From NCBI GenBank assembly GCA_023228225.1, contig JALOBO010000007.1, positions 18,222 through 82,221 of the forward strand: a stretch of DNA of 64,000 bases, written 5' to 3'. Each line of letters opens with the position of its first letter. The stretch's first letter is position 1. Origin of the DNA: Clostridia bacterium (GTDB taxonomy: Bacteria > Bacillota > Clostridia > Christensenellales > UBA1242). The translations under genes were made by a program, and so were the position numbers. Below are positions 36,087 to 45,325 of the stretch, piece by piece. The notes below the pieces were generated by a model. It did not search any database and had not been told where the DNA came from. It worked only from the letters and a program-made list of their open reading frames with translations.

Positions 36087-37145
36087 ATGAGCACAATAGT
36101 ATTAACAGGTGGCGGAACTGCCGGACATATTATACCCCACATAGCATTACTGCATTATATTGAAAAAGATTTTGATAAAATCTATTATATAGGCTCTGCA
36201 AATAGCATGGAAGAGCGAATGGTATCAAGTTATAAAAATATAACCTTTTTATCTATTGAAACATGCAAATTAGAACGCAAGTTTACGCTTAATAATTTAA
36301 AAATACCTTTTGCATTGGCAAAGGGAATTTTACAAGCAAACAAATTATTAAAAAAAATAAAGCCTGATGTTATATTCAGTAAAGGCGGATATGTTGCGCT
36401 TCCTGTTGTACTTGCATCAAAAAAAATCCCAGTAGTCAGCCATGAGTCTGATATAACTATGGGGCTAGCCAACAAACTTATGGCACATAAGTGTAAAGTA
36501 ATGTGTACAAATTTTGAAAGCACAGCACATACACTTAATAATGGTGTATTTACAGGTGCTCCCATACGCCACGAATTATACAACGGTAATAAACACAACA
36601 TAATTAATGAGTATAAACTATCACCAGAAAAATCTACAATTTTAGTTATGGGCGGAAGTTTGGGTTCGGTAAATATAAATAAAAATGTGCGCGCAATACT
36701 TCCCGATTTATTAAAAAAATATAATGTTATTCATATTGTTGGCAAAGGCAATATTGATGAAACGCTCAAACAAAACTATTATATCCAAATTGAATTTACT
36801 GATAAAATTAGCGATTATTTTGCCACCGCAGATGTTATTGTAAGTCGTGCTGGTGCGACCGCAATACACGAATTTTTAGCACTTCGAAAGCCCATGTTAC
36901 TTATTCCGCTTTCAAAAATGGCGTCTCGTGGTGACCAAATTTTAAACGCAAAAAATTTTAATGAAAGGAGAATTGCAAACATTTTATTTGAGGAAAATAT
37001 GTCACCACAAAATTTAAAAGTAGCAATATTAAAATTATTTTCATCACGCATTGAATTAATTAAAAATATGAGCAAAGAACCAAATACCGATGGAACTAAA
37101 AAAATATATGAACAAATTTTAAAATATTCCAAATTGGCAACTTAA
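36087..37145 (+). CDS. murG: UDP-GlcNAc--undecaprenyl-PP-MurNAc-pentapeptide transferase MurG
   Basis: MurG converts lipid I to lipid II at the inner face of the membrane. The 352-aa GT-B glycosyltransferase has the first G loop TGGGTAGHIIPH, the motif VIFSKGGYVALPVVLAS, HESDITMGLANK, the C-domain G loop VMGGSLGSVNINK, and the UDP-binding SRAGATAIHEFLAL. AAGGAG precedes the ATG. It is isolated from the dcw cluster, divergent from gyrB and followed by an unknown gene. Confidence 0.95.
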   Translation: MSTIVLTGGGTAGHIIPHIALLHYIEKDFDKIYYIGSANSMEERMVSSYKNITFLSIETCKLERKFTLNNLKIPFALAKGILQANKLLKKIKPDVIFSKGGYVALPVVLASKKIPVVSHESDITMGLANKLMAHKCKVMCTNFESTAHTLNNGVFTGAPIRHELYNGNKHNIINEYKLSPEKSTILVMGGSLGSVNINKNVRAILPDLLKKYNVIHIVGKGNIDETLKQNYYIQIEFTDKISDYFATADVIVSRAGATAIHEFLALRKPMLLIPLSKMASRGDQILNAKNFNERRIANILFEENMSPQNLKVAILKLFSSRIELIKNMSKEPNTDGTKKIYEQILKYSKLAT

Positions 37146-37255
37146 TTTATTTGTCAATTTTTACAAAATTATATTTACAATATTGTGTTTATTAGTTATA
37201 ATGTTTATATAAATCTTAAAAAATAAGCAAAGATACATCAGAAAAGGCGGTACAT

Positions 37256-37972
37256 ATGAACTATTATGTTTTTTTAACTGAAAATAATGCCGGCTCTCCC
37301 ATCAAGTTTTTAAAAAACGTAAACATTGATAATAATGAAGATGAACGCACTACGTACGAAAATATGAAGGGCTTTTGGCTTAGGATTAAAGATTATTTTT
37401 TAAATCATATTAATACCGCATCACCAAAAAATGTTGAGTACTACAAATATCAGTTAAGTGAATTTTTAAATATTGCTTGTCACGAAGATGTGCTTTCGGC
37501 TACCGAAGAAGGCTTTTGGTATCCATATCAGGATATTGAAAACGCAATAATAAACTCTCGCGGTCGTTTTACTGAAATACCTGAGTATAAAATACTTAAA
37601 TGTATTAAAGATGAAGCGGTAATTTACAGCGTATTTGAAAAAGCAATAAAATATTGCAAGAACATATTTGCAATCAAAAAAGCAGAAATTGATGAAAGTC
37701 GCAAATTAAACGATAGTGCAAAGCGTAGCAAAACAGATTATGCAAGCCTAGAATATACCGATTACGCTTTTAAAATAGAGGAAATTTGGATTAAAACACG
37801 CAATATGATTAGATTTGTAATGTACAATTTTGAGCCTCTTAATATGAAGGACTCACGCACAGTGTGTGCGATATTTGAAAATACAAATAATTATGATGAC
37901 ATTTTAGCAGTTTGCACTCAGTTATTTGAATCAATTCAAACATTAAATTTAAAGCGTTTAGGAAAAATATAA
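37256..37972 (+). CDS. Hypothetical protein, 238 aa
   Basis: I do not recognise this protein. It is soluble, largely helical and rich in aromatic and charged residues, with no motif I can assign. A charged segment near 145-165 (KKAEIDESRKLNDSAKRSK) may be a coiled coil. AAGGCGG lies 8 nt before the ATG. It follows murG by 110 bp and ends at a strong terminator, so it could be co-transcribed with murG. Confidence 0.75.
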   Translation: MNYYVFLTENNAGSPIKFLKNVNIDNNEDERTTYENMKGFWLRIKDYFLNHINTASPKNVEYYKYQLSEFLNIACHEDVLSATEEGFWYPYQDIENAIINSRGRFTEIPEYKILKCIKDEAVIYSVFEKAIKYCKNIFAIKKAEIDESRKLNDSAKRSKTDYASLEYTDYAFKIEEIWIKTRNMIRFVMYNFEPLNMKDSRTVCAIFENTNNYDDILAVCTQLFESIQTLNLKRLGKI

Positions 37973-37975
37973 AAT

Positions 37976-38010
37976 AAAAAACAGTTCACTTAAAAAGTGA
38001 ACTGTTTTTT
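37976..38010 (+). terminator. Rho-independent terminator
   Basis: AAAAACAGTTCACTT pairs with AGTGAACTGTTTTTT around an AAAA loop, directly after the stop of the 238-aa gene. Confidence 0.92.
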
Positions 38011-38044
38011 AAATGTAGAATGTAAAATGTACAATGTAAAATTG
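38011..38044. repeat. AATGTA microrepeat, copy 2
   Basis: Four near-copies of AATGTANA end in AATTG and are followed by a GGCGG-type hairpin (38050-38073), as at 31213. Confidence 0.6.
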
Positions 38045-38080
38045 TTTTACCCCGCCAATGCTTTCGCTAGGCGGAATAAT

Positions 38081-38368
38081 TTATATATGAATTATGTCTG
38101 TTCTACTAGATTTTTTATATAAAATAACTTTATTACCAACAAGTAGCACTGGTTCGGCTTGTAATTTTTCTACTAACAAATCGCAAAGCTGGCGATTAGT
38201 ATAATCTACGCTTTTTTGCATTTTAATTTTAGCTAATTCGTGTGCTTCTAAATACTGACTAATTTGTTTAAGCACATTGTCATTTAAGCCTTCTTTACCT
38301 ATTAAAATATCTACATCAATTTTATTTGCAAGACCTGCATATTTTGCTCTTTCTTTACTTATTAACAT
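38081..38368 (-). CDS. yhbY: YhbY/CRM-domain RNA-binding protein
   Basis: YhbY proteins bind 23S rRNA and pre-50S particles. The 95-aa protein is a single CRM domain: an N-terminal helix (LISKERAKYAGLANKID), the loop VDILIGKEGLNDNVLKQI in the place of the GxxG motif, and ends VGNKVILYKKS. AAGGAG precedes the ATG. It is downstream of obg on the same strand, a common ribosome-assembly pairing. Confidence 0.88.
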   Translation of the reverse strand: MLISKERAKYAGLANKIDVDILIGKEGLNDNVLKQISQYLEAHELAKIKMQKSVDYTNRQLCDLLVEKLQAEPVLLVGNKVILYKKSSRTDIIHI

Positions 38369-38418
38369 TATTTATTACTCCTTAATATTTTTTACTGATT
38401 AAAACTTAATAACAAACA

Positions 38419-39684
38419 CTACTTAACTAATTCAAACTCAACACCTGCGACTATAATTGTATCTCCGTTTTTTGCACCCATATCATAAAGCATTTGTGTT
38501 ATTCCTTCACGGCGTAAACGATTTTGTAAGTAGGCAAAAGATTGTGTATCCGAAAGCACAATACCTCTTGCCATTTCATCAATTTTACCACCAGAAACAA
38601 CATATGCTCCTTGTCCGTTTTTTGTAATAATAAAATTTAATAAATCGCGTTCATCAATATTTTCTTTTTCTATTGCTAGCGGTTCAGACACCGGAATAGT
38701 TTTAAGTTTATTCCAAATTGCATCAAGTAATTCTTTTACTCCTTGCATCGTCGCGCCAGAAATAGGATAGGCTTCAATACCCCTATCTAATTTTTTCTTA
38801 AAATCTTTAATTGGTTTATCATCTTGTAATAAATCACATTTATTAAGTGCAATAATTTGTGGCGAATCGGCAAGTTTTCTGCTATAAGTTGACAATTCCT
38901 TATTAATTTGCAAATAATCATCAAATGGATCTCTTTCTTCGCTACCCGCAATATCTATTATATGCACAATAAGTCTAGTCCTTTCAATATGTCTTAAAAA
39001 ATCATGTCCTAGCCCAGCACCTTTGGAAGCACCATCAATAAGTCCGGGTATGTCAGCCATAACAAAACTATTTTCATAATATTTAACAACTCCTAAATTG
39101 GGTGAAAGCGTTGTAAAATGATAATTTGCAATTTTAGGTTTTGCTTCGGTAACTACCGAAAGCAGTGTAGATTTTCCCACATTAGGGTAACCTACTAAAC
39201 CGACATCGGCAATAGTTTTAAGTTCCAGCACTACTTCAAATGGTTTAGTTATTGCTCCACCTTGCGAAAAGAAAGGCGCTTGTCTTGTTGATGTAGCGTA
39301 TGTTTTATTTCCTCTGCCACCGCTACCACCATGCAATATAACGGTTCGCTGATCTTTTTCATACATATCGGCAATTACTTTTTCGGTTTTATAGTCGCGA
39401 ATTATTGTACCACGTGGTACATTAATAATTGTATCTTTTCCGGATTTACCGATTTGATTATTTGATGACCCGTTTTCGCCATCTTCGGCTTTAAACGACT
39501 TGTTATAATTAAAATCTACAAGTGTATTCATAGATTCGTTTGCCACGAATACAATATCTCCGCCCTTACCGCCGTTACCGCCGTCCGGACCGCCTTTCAT
39601 AGTCGCTTTTGAGCGAATAAACGATACTACACCATTACCACCATTACCCGCTTTTATAACAATTTTAACTTTATCTACAAACAT
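38419..39684 (-). CDS. obg: Obg-family GTPase
   Basis: Obg is a GTPase for 50S subunit assembly, the stringent response and sporulation onset. The 421-aa protein has the glycine-rich Obg fold (1-157; AGNGGNGVVSF, GGPDGGNGGKGGD). The G domain has G1 GYPNVGKST, G3 DIPGLIDGA and G4 NKCDLL. The C-terminal OCT domain (about 345-421) is that of Gram-positive Obg. The start overlaps the end of nth by 14 bp. It belongs to an nth-obg-yhbY minus-strand operon. Confidence 0.95.
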   Translation of the reverse strand: MFVDKVKIVIKAGNGGNGVVSFIRSKATMKGGPDGGNGGKGGDIVFVANESMNTLVDFNYNKSFKAEDGENGSSNNQIGKSGKDTIINVPRGTIIRDYKTEKVIADMYEKDQRTVILHGGSGGRGNKTYATSTRQAPFFSQGGAITKPFEVVLELKTIADVGLVGYPNVGKSTLLSVVTEAKPKIANYHFTTLSPNLGVVKYYENSFVMADIPGLIDGASKGAGLGHDFLRHIERTRLIVHIIDIAGSEERDPFDDYLQINKELSTYSRKLADSPQIIALNKCDLLQDDKPIKDFKKKLDRGIEAYPISGATMQGVKELLDAIWNKLKTIPVSEPLAIEKENIDERDLLNFIITKNGQGAYVVSGGKIDEMARGIVLSDTQSFAYLQNRLRREGITQMLYDMGAKNGDTIIVAGVEFELVK

Positions 39685-40321
39685 CTTTCTTCACTACCTT
39701 ATTATAATATTTACAAAATTTGTTAATTTTACACTTTGAACAATTTGGATTTCGTGCTGTGCAGTGATAACGCCCAAAAAGCACCAGTATAAAATGAGCA
39801 TTAATCCAATCTTGTTTGTCTAAAACTTTATTTAATTGTTGCTCGCATTTATCTACACTTTTTGAATTAGTTAATCCAATTCTATTTGCCACTCTAAAAA
39901 CATGCGTATCAACTGCTATTGCAGGCTTTTTAAATGCAACTGCCAAAATTACATTTGCGGTTTTTCTACCTACCCCACTAAGAGAAATTAAATCATTAAG
40001 ATTATTAGGCACTTCTCCATTAAATTTTTCTAAAATTTGTTTACTACACTTAATTAAATGTACTGTTTTACTCTTATAAAGTCCGCAAGATTTAATTAGA
40101 TTTTCTAATTTTTCGGGTGGTAAAGTGCCAATTGCTTTCGGCGTATTATATTCTTTAAATAACTCACTTGTAATAATATTTACACGCTTGTCTGTGCATT
40201 GAGCCGACAAAATCACAGCAACTAGAAGTTCAAAATTAGTACTATAATTTAATTCGCTTTTTGCATTAGGATACATTCTTTTAAGTAAGTTAAAAATTTC
40301 TTTAATTTTGTTCTTATCCAT
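39671..40321 (-). CDS. nth: Endonuclease III (Nth)
   Basis: Nth is a DNA glycosylase/AP lyase for oxidised pyrimidines. The protein (about 216 aa) has the helix-hairpin-helix LSGVGRKTANVILAVAF with catalytic Lys, the catalytic Asp in AVDTHVFRVANR, and a [4Fe-4S] loop CTARNPNCSKCKINKFC with C-x6-C-x2-C-x5-C spacing. I start it at ATG 40321 (AAGGTGGG upstream) rather than a TTG six codons earlier. Confidence 0.95.
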   Translation of the reverse strand: MDKNKIKEIFNLLKRMYPNAKSELNYSTNFELLVAVILSAQCTDKRVNIITSELFKEYNTPKAIGTLPPEKLENLIKSCGLYKSKTVHLIKCSKQILEKFNGEVPNNLNDLISLSGVGRKTANVILAVAFKKPAIAVDTHVFRVANRIGLTNSKSVDKCEQQLNKVLDKQDWINAHFILVLFGRYHCTARNPNCSKCKINKFCKYYNKVVKKDVCR

Positions 40322-40512
40322 TACCCACCTTAAAAGCAATATTTTAAAAATATATATTATCTTCTATATTTACGCAATTGTTATTCTATCATAATTCAGT
40401 ACTTTTGTCATCGTAATTTGTAAATAAATAATTATCTTAATTTTGGAAACAAAAAACATTTGAAAAAGTGTGTAAAATATGCTAAACTTTCCGTAAACAT
40501 TAGGAGTAAAAA

Positions 40513-41280
40513 ATGCTTATAAAAAAATACCCTATCTTAGAATTTGATAAAGATACAAACGCTCTTATTAATCCATCTGCCGAAACAATTAAAATAAATG
40601 TAAAGTTACCTGAAAGACTTGTAATATGTTTTTTTAAGGAAGTGATTGCCTATTTATTAAGTAAAGGCGAAATTTCAATGTTAGCAAATTTTCCTAGTGA
40701 AATGCTTGATTTGCATATTTATAAATTTAATACTGGCGATTGTGCAATAGTTCAAGGTACAATAGGCGGTCCTGCTTGCGGTGCATTCCTAGAAGAATTT
40801 ATATCATTAGGTGTAAAAAAAGTAATTTTATGCGGTGGAGCCGGTTCACTAAAAAGCGATATTACTGTGGGTAAATATATAGTTGTAAATGAAGCAGTAC
40901 GCGATGAAGGTTTTAGTTATCATTATTTAAAACCCAGTCGAACAGTAAAAGCAAATATTACAGTGATTAACAAAATAACAAACTATTTACAAACACAAAA
41001 AATAGATTATATTATAGGTAAAACATGGACAACTGATGCAATATACCGCGAAACCGCAAATAAGATTGAACTACGAAAAAAAGAAGGCTGTATTATTGTA
41101 GAAATGGAACAAGCCTCAATGTTAGCGGTAGCAAAATTCCGTGGTATAGAATACGGTGCTATTATTTATAGTGGTGATGACTTATCAAAAGATGAATGGG
41201 ATAGCAGAAACTGGAACAAACAAACGGCTGTCCGAGAACGATTAACAAATATCTGCAAAAACATTGTGTTGTCATTATAG
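40513..41280 (+). CDS. Nucleoside phosphorylase (PNP/UDP family)
   Basis: The 255-aa member of the PNP_UDP_1 family splits nucleosides with phosphate. The phosphate/ribose site is in IGGPACGAFLEE and KVILCGGAGSLKSDITVG; the base site is near KTWTTDAIYRET; the ribose-binding Glu-Met-Glu is in IIVEMEQASMLAVA. YSGDDLSKDEWDSRNW resembles uridine-phosphorylase-type members. The precise base preference is not determined. GGAG precedes the ATG. Confidence 0.85.
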   Translation: MLIKKYPILEFDKDTNALINPSAETIKINVKLPERLVICFFKEVIAYLLSKGEISMLANFPSEMLDLHIYKFNTGDCAIVQGTIGGPACGAFLEEFISLGVKKVILCGGAGSLKSDITVGKYIVVNEAVRDEGFSYHYLKPSRTVKANITVINKITNYLQTQKIDYIIGKTWTTDAIYRETANKIELRKKEGCIIVEMEQASMLAVAKFRGIEYGAIIYSGDDLSKDEWDSRNWNKQTAVRERLTNICKNIVLSL

Positions 41281-41329
41281 TTTTATTTTCTGCTTTTCCA
41301 AAAAATAATATCAAAACTTTGTTCAAATA

Positions 41330-41401
41330 GAACACGCTCAGTAGTTTAAACTCAATTTTTTTAACGGTGCCTCGTTCCGCCTATCCGTTAGGTAGGCGGA
41401 A
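41330..41401 (-). repeat. Dispersed element, copy C, internally deleted (family E1)
   Basis: On the minus strand it starts with hairpin TTCCGCCTA-CCTAACGGA-TAGGCGGAA, continues GAGGCACCGTT, then jumps to the 3' end GTTTAAACTACTGAGCGTGTTC. The central hairpin domain is missing. Both ends retain the family consensus, so this looks like a deletion derivative and marks the element boundaries. Confidence 0.75.
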
Positions 41402-41447
41402 TAAATATGCAGTCGTACAAGAATAAGTGTTTTGTTCCCCTATTGAG

Positions 41448-41708
41448 TTATAGTGGCGTTACTGTAATATTATTATTTGGGTTTTCTGATATTTTAAAAA
41501 AACCTGCAAATGAACTAAAACTGCGCCTTTGCCTTACTGCAAGTGCTATATCAAAATAATTTAAAGGCATTTTTACTGAAATGCCACAAGAAACAGATAC
41601 TTGTCTTGGCGTATTTATAATATTACATTGTACTCCATAAGACTTTAAAATTTGTGAATAAGCAAGAGTTTCAGTTCTGGCACGAAAAACCGCTAATAGA
41701 TATACCAT
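41448..41708 (-). CDS. DUF3343 protein (putative Se/S carrier-like)
   Basis: DUF3343 proteins are small and often sit beside selenium or sulfur mobilisation genes. This 86-aa protein has an N-terminal strand MVYLLAVFRARTETLAYSQIL, then the signature IINTPRQVSVSCGISVKM with a conserved Cys. I start it at ATG 41708 because AAGGAGAG lies 5 nt upstream; an in-frame ATG 21 nt earlier lacks a site. It is divergent from a cysteine desulfurase-like gene, matching the usual context. Confidence 0.82.
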   Translation of the reverse strand: MVYLLAVFRARTETLAYSQILKSYGVQCNIINTPRQVSVSCGISVKMPLNYFDIALAVRQRRSFSSFAGFFKISENPNNNITVTPL

Positions 41709-41901
41709 AAAACTCTCCTTATAAATCACAACTAAATATGAGTGTGATAATACTATGGAATTTCATTTATAATTAAAAATATTATTTACGGATAATCCGT
41801 ATTTTTAATTTTAATGGCACAAAACAAATTGCAAACAAATATTTTTGTTCCATAGTATACTATATTAGTAGCAAAAATAAAATGTTAACAGAGGTAAAAA
41901 T

Positions 41902-43038
41902 ATGATTTATTTTGATAATGCCGCTACTGCTAAATATAAACCGCTCTCCGTAATGCTTTCGCTTATATTATCAACATTTAAATATTACGCTAACCCAGGC
42001 AGAAGCGGACACACGGCGAGTATAAAAACAGCATTAAAGGTGCAAAGCGTTCGGGAAAGTTTAAAAGATTATTTTAATGCAGATACAAACCAGAATATAA
42101 TTTTTTGTTATAACTGTACTGATGCATTAAACCTTGCAATATTAGGAACAGCAGTAACTGGCGGTAATGTAATAGCAGATTCTACTAACCACAATTCCGT
42201 TCTCAGACCGCTATATGATTTACAAAAACAAGGTAAAATTGATATAACAATAATTAACCCAAATTCACAAGGAAAAATTGAACCGGAGGAAATTGCAAAG
42301 CATATTACGGATAAAACTTATTTAGTGTGCATAAATCACACTTCCAATGTAACAGGTGTTACACAAGATATTCAAAAAATTAGTGATTTGTGCAAATCAA
42401 AGCATATAATGTTGCTTGTAGATTCCGCACAATCCGCAGGCCATTTAAATATAGATATGCAAAAACAAAATATAAGTATGCTTGCATTTGCGGGGCATAA
42501 AGGACTACACGGTATACAAGGAATAGGTGGATTAGTTATAAGTCCAACCATAGCATTAAAACCGATAAGATTTGGCGGAACAGGCACTATGAGTGAAAGC
42601 GTTTATCAACCAATAACGCCCCCCGAAGCATTTGAAAGCGGAACAATCGGTACGCCTGCAATATTGGCACTCGGTGCGGGTTTGAAATGGACAAAATCAC
42701 ATTTCAATAAAATAAATAATAAAATTCATAAATTAAGTGCCTATATTTTAAATGAATTATATTTAATTAAAAATGTTACAGTGTACACTCCAAAAAATAG
42801 TCGCTCAGGCGTAATATCATTTAATATAAAAGATAAATATTCTTCCGATGTAAGTGATATTTTAAATTATAAATATAAAATATGTACTCGCCCCGGAATT
42901 CATTGTGCTCCGCTTATTCATACTCATTTAAAAACGCTGGAAACTGGCACAGTTAGAATTAGCATAGATATTAATAATACGCTACGACAAGCAAAAAAAC
43001 TGGTTAGCGCAATAAAAGAAATAAGCAGTCAAAATTGA
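41902..43038 (+). CDS. Class V aminotransferase, cysteine desulfurase-like
   Basis: This 378-aa PLP enzyme of the NifS/SufS superfamily belongs to the subgroup found with DUF3343 proteins (TIGR01977-like). It has YFDNAATA at the N-terminus, NHTSNVTGVTQDI, the cofactor site VDSAQSAGH, the PLP lysine in AFAGHKGLHGIQG, GTIGTPAI, and a C-terminal Cys in TRPGIHCAPLIH that could carry persulfide or selenide. GAGG lies about 7 nt before the ATG. The substrate (cysteine or selenocysteine) is not known. Confidence 0.85.
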   Translation: MIYFDNAATAKYKPLSVMLSLILSTFKYYANPGRSGHTASIKTALKVQSVRESLKDYFNADTNQNIIFCYNCTDALNLAILGTAVTGGNVIADSTNHNSVLRPLYDLQKQGKIDITIINPNSQGKIEPEEIAKHITDKTYLVCINHTSNVTGVTQDIQKISDLCKSKHIMLLVDSAQSAGHLNIDMQKQNISMLAFAGHKGLHGIQGIGGLVISPTIALKPIRFGGTGTMSESVYQPITPPEAFESGTIGTPAILALGAGLKWTKSHFNKINNKIHKLSAYILNELYLIKNVTVYTPKNSRSGVISFNIKDKYSSDVSDILNYKYKICTRPGIHCAPLIHTHLKTLETGTVRISIDINNTLRQAKKLVSAIKEISSQN

Positions 43039-43095
43039 ATTAAGTCAAAATTACACGCTAAGCGGGTAGTATTGACTCTGTTATTTTAAAAAATA

Positions 43096-44277
43096 CTATA
43101 TAGACTTTAAAATATTTAATGCATTTACAATGCCCAATCCTTCGGTATTTCTATCTAATCCAATTTGATTAGCAGTATGCGTGATTAATGTCTTTATTTC
43201 ATCGGGTTTTAAATCTGGCTGTTTTTGAAGTAACAAACACGCTAATCCCGCAACAATAGGCGTTGCCATAGATGTTCCACTCATAGTGGCATAAGGCTCT
43301 GCGTTTACTTTATTTGATACAGTCATAATTTTTACTCCCGGTGCAATAATGTCAGGTTTAAAATGCATAAATGCTGGTCCGCGTGAAGAAAATTCAGCAA
43401 CTTTAAATTTATTTTTATCAATTTTTCTGTCATCATCACGCATGTCATCTAATGCTCCTACCGTAATTATACGTGGGTTTGTTCCGGGTGATTTAATGCT
43501 TTCGTGAATAGGTCCACTATTACCCGCCGCCGCAATTACAGTTAAACCTTCACGCCAAAGTGCCTCCGCGCCTACGGCAAGAGGATCCCTTATCCCAAGT
43601 GGCACACTCCCAAAAGACATACAAACAACTTTAATATTATAAGATTTTGCATTTTCATAAAGCCATTGCATTGCTTCTAAAATTGTAAACGCACCAGTTT
43701 CACCGTTATTATCAAGCGCCTTTAATATTATTAAATTACAATCGGGTGCAACCCCTTTATATTTGCCTTTTGATAATAATCCATTTCCCGCTAAAATTCC
43801 GGCGACTGCCGTTCCGTGTCCATTATCATCGTAAATATTACTTTTGTCGTTGACAAAGTCCTTAAAGAATTTAATTCTATGTTTAGGTATTAAAAAATCA
43901 AGATGGGGCTGAATTCCCGTATCTATAATAGCAACATTCATATTACTGCCAGTAAATCCGCTGTTGTAAAATGTTTCAGCATTTATAATATTTCTAGCGA
44001 TATCCATTTGAGCGGTAACACTAGTTTGCCTTGTTATATATTTAATTTCTTTTTTTTCGGCAAGAAAGTTTAACTGAGTATTATTTAAATTTACTCCAAA
44101 AGCATTAATAAAAGGATATTTATGTAACACATCAATATTATAAAATTTAATCAAACTAAAAAACTGCCTATATTGAATAGCATTATTAATATAAACAACA
44201 CAAGGCACACAAACATTAGATTGAGTGCTTACAATATTTTTTAAATGCGGGTCAATTTTGTGATTAAAATCTAACAT
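43096..44277 (-). CDS. Subtilisin-like serine protease (S8), probably intracellular
   Basis: The 393-aa protease has the catalytic triad in VAIIDTGIQPH (Asp), DDNGHGTAVAGILAG (His) and SGTSMATPIVAGLA (Ser), plus the oxyanion Asn in AAAGNSGP. There is no signal peptide. The N-terminal ~105 residues look like an I9-type propeptide/chaperone domain, as in AprX-like enzymes that act in the cytoplasm or forespore. It starts 1 bp after the stop of the small helical gene upstream, so the two are co-translated. Confidence 0.9.
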   Translation of the reverse strand: MLDFNHKIDPHLKNIVSTQSNVCVPCVVYINNAIQYRQFFSLIKFYNIDVLHKYPFINAFGVNLNNTQLNFLAEKKEIKYITRQTSVTAQMDIARNIINAETFYNSGFTGSNMNVAIIDTGIQPHLDFLIPKHRIKFFKDFVNDKSNIYDDNGHGTAVAGILAGNGLLSKGKYKGVAPDCNLIILKALDNNGETGAFTILEAMQWLYENAKSYNIKVVCMSFGSVPLGIRDPLAVGAEALWREGLTVIAAAGNSGPIHESIKSPGTNPRIITVGALDDMRDDDRKIDKNKFKVAEFSSRGPAFMHFKPDIIAPGVKIMTVSNKVNAEPYATMSGTSMATPIVAGLACLLLQKQPDLKPDEIKTLITHTANQIGLDRNTEGLGIVNALNILKSI

Positions 44278-44278
44278 A

Positions 44279-44593
44279 TCATATAGAATCCAAAATTGAT
44301 TTTAACATTTGTTTTTGCTCGTTATTTAGCATTGGAGTTATTCGCTTTGCAATATTTTCTACTTCGGAACGATTAAATTTGCCTGCCTTTTTCTTATTTT
44401 CAATCTGCGTTAAAAATTCTTTTAACAAGTCGTTTTTAGAAAGTTTTTTATATTTTTCATACGCAGATTTTATGTTTTCCTCTTCTGTTTTGTGTCCATC
44501 AAGTACTTTTTCCGCTTCCTTTTCCGATACTTTTAACTTTTCGCTTATTTGTGAAAGTTTTTCGCGTGCAAAACTTTTGAGGTCTTTTGCCAT
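44279..44593 (-). CDS. Small helical protein, unknown
   Basis: I do not recognise this 104-aa protein. It is highly charged and fully helical (AREKLSQISEKLKVSEKEAEKVL, then a Lys/Glu-rich middle), ending RITPMLNNEQKQMLKSILDSI. No membrane segment is present. It lies immediately upstream of the S8 protease on the same strand, with 1 bp between them, which suggests a functional link such as inhibitor, substrate or adaptor; that is inference only. GGGGGA precedes the ATG. Confidence 0.75.
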   Translation of the reverse strand: MAKDLKSFAREKLSQISEKLKVSEKEAEKVLDGHKTEEENIKSAYEKYKKLSKNDLLKEFLTQIENKKKAGKFNRSEVENIAKRITPMLNNEQKQMLKSILDSI

Positions 44594-44663
44594 ATAATCC
44601 CCCTTTTTGTTTAACTATTTAATTATATGCTTTCATATAATATATTGATTATCTAGGAGTGTT

Positions 44664-45299
44664 ATGGACTTTAAAAATTTATCACCTATAATGAATATGC
44701 TTGGAGGCGGTACAAATAATATACCGCTTGCCAATTTATTTTCGGGTTTAAATAGTTCCCGCAATTTCCCTTTCTCACAAAATTCTCCGCCGGCACAACA
44801 AAATAATAATACATATGTAAACAACAGTTATAATAGTCAAAATAACACAAGTGATGCTCGCAACACAAAAAAAAGTGCCTATAATATGTCACAATTTAGC
44901 ATAGAAAATGGACTTGGCATAGTAGACCAATATTACAATACAAAAAATCAAAGTACAAATAATGTAACAGAGCAATCAAATACTGAAAATCAAAACTATA
45001 ATAATGTAGAAACACAAGCAAACAACAACCAAAACTTTAATTCTCAAAATACCGGTGATAATCCATCAAATAATCTAATGAATAGTTTAATGGGTGCCTT
45101 TAAAAATAGTGGCAACAGTGGCAATAGCATGCTTGAATTACTACTTAATCAATTTAAAGGCTCATCAAGTGGTTATGGCGATTTACTAAAAATGCTAGGC
45201 GGGAATAAAAAAGGGCCATTTCCACCCAAAAATACGGTAAACAAGTCTGATATTAAACCAAACGATAATTCTGAAATAGATAAACTAAAAAGAATTTAG
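44664..45299 (+). CDS. Asn/Gln-rich low-complexity protein
   Basis: I do not recognise this 211-aa protein. N- and C-terminal parts share short motifs (LSPIMNMLGGG near the start, LLKMLGGNKK near 180), while residues about 48-140 are Asn/Gln/Thr/Ser-rich low complexity (for example NNTYVNNSYNSQNN). The composition resembles spore-surface or aggregation-prone proteins, but no homology is claimed. AGGAG lies 7 nt before the ATG. It is divergent from the S8 protease unit, with 70 bp between starts. Confidence 0.75.
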   Translation: MDFKNLSPIMNMLGGGTNNIPLANLFSGLNSSRNFPFSQNSPPAQQNNNTYVNNSYNSQNNTSDARNTKKSAYNMSQFSIENGLGIVDQYYNTKNQSTNNVTEQSNTENQNYNNVETQANNNQNFNSQNTGDNPSNNLMNSLMGAFKNSGNSGNSMLELLLNQFKGSSSGYGDLLKMLGGNKKGPFPPKNTVNKSDIKPNDNSEIDKLKRI

Positions 45300-45325
45300 T
45301 AAACAAATAATCAATTAACTTACAA

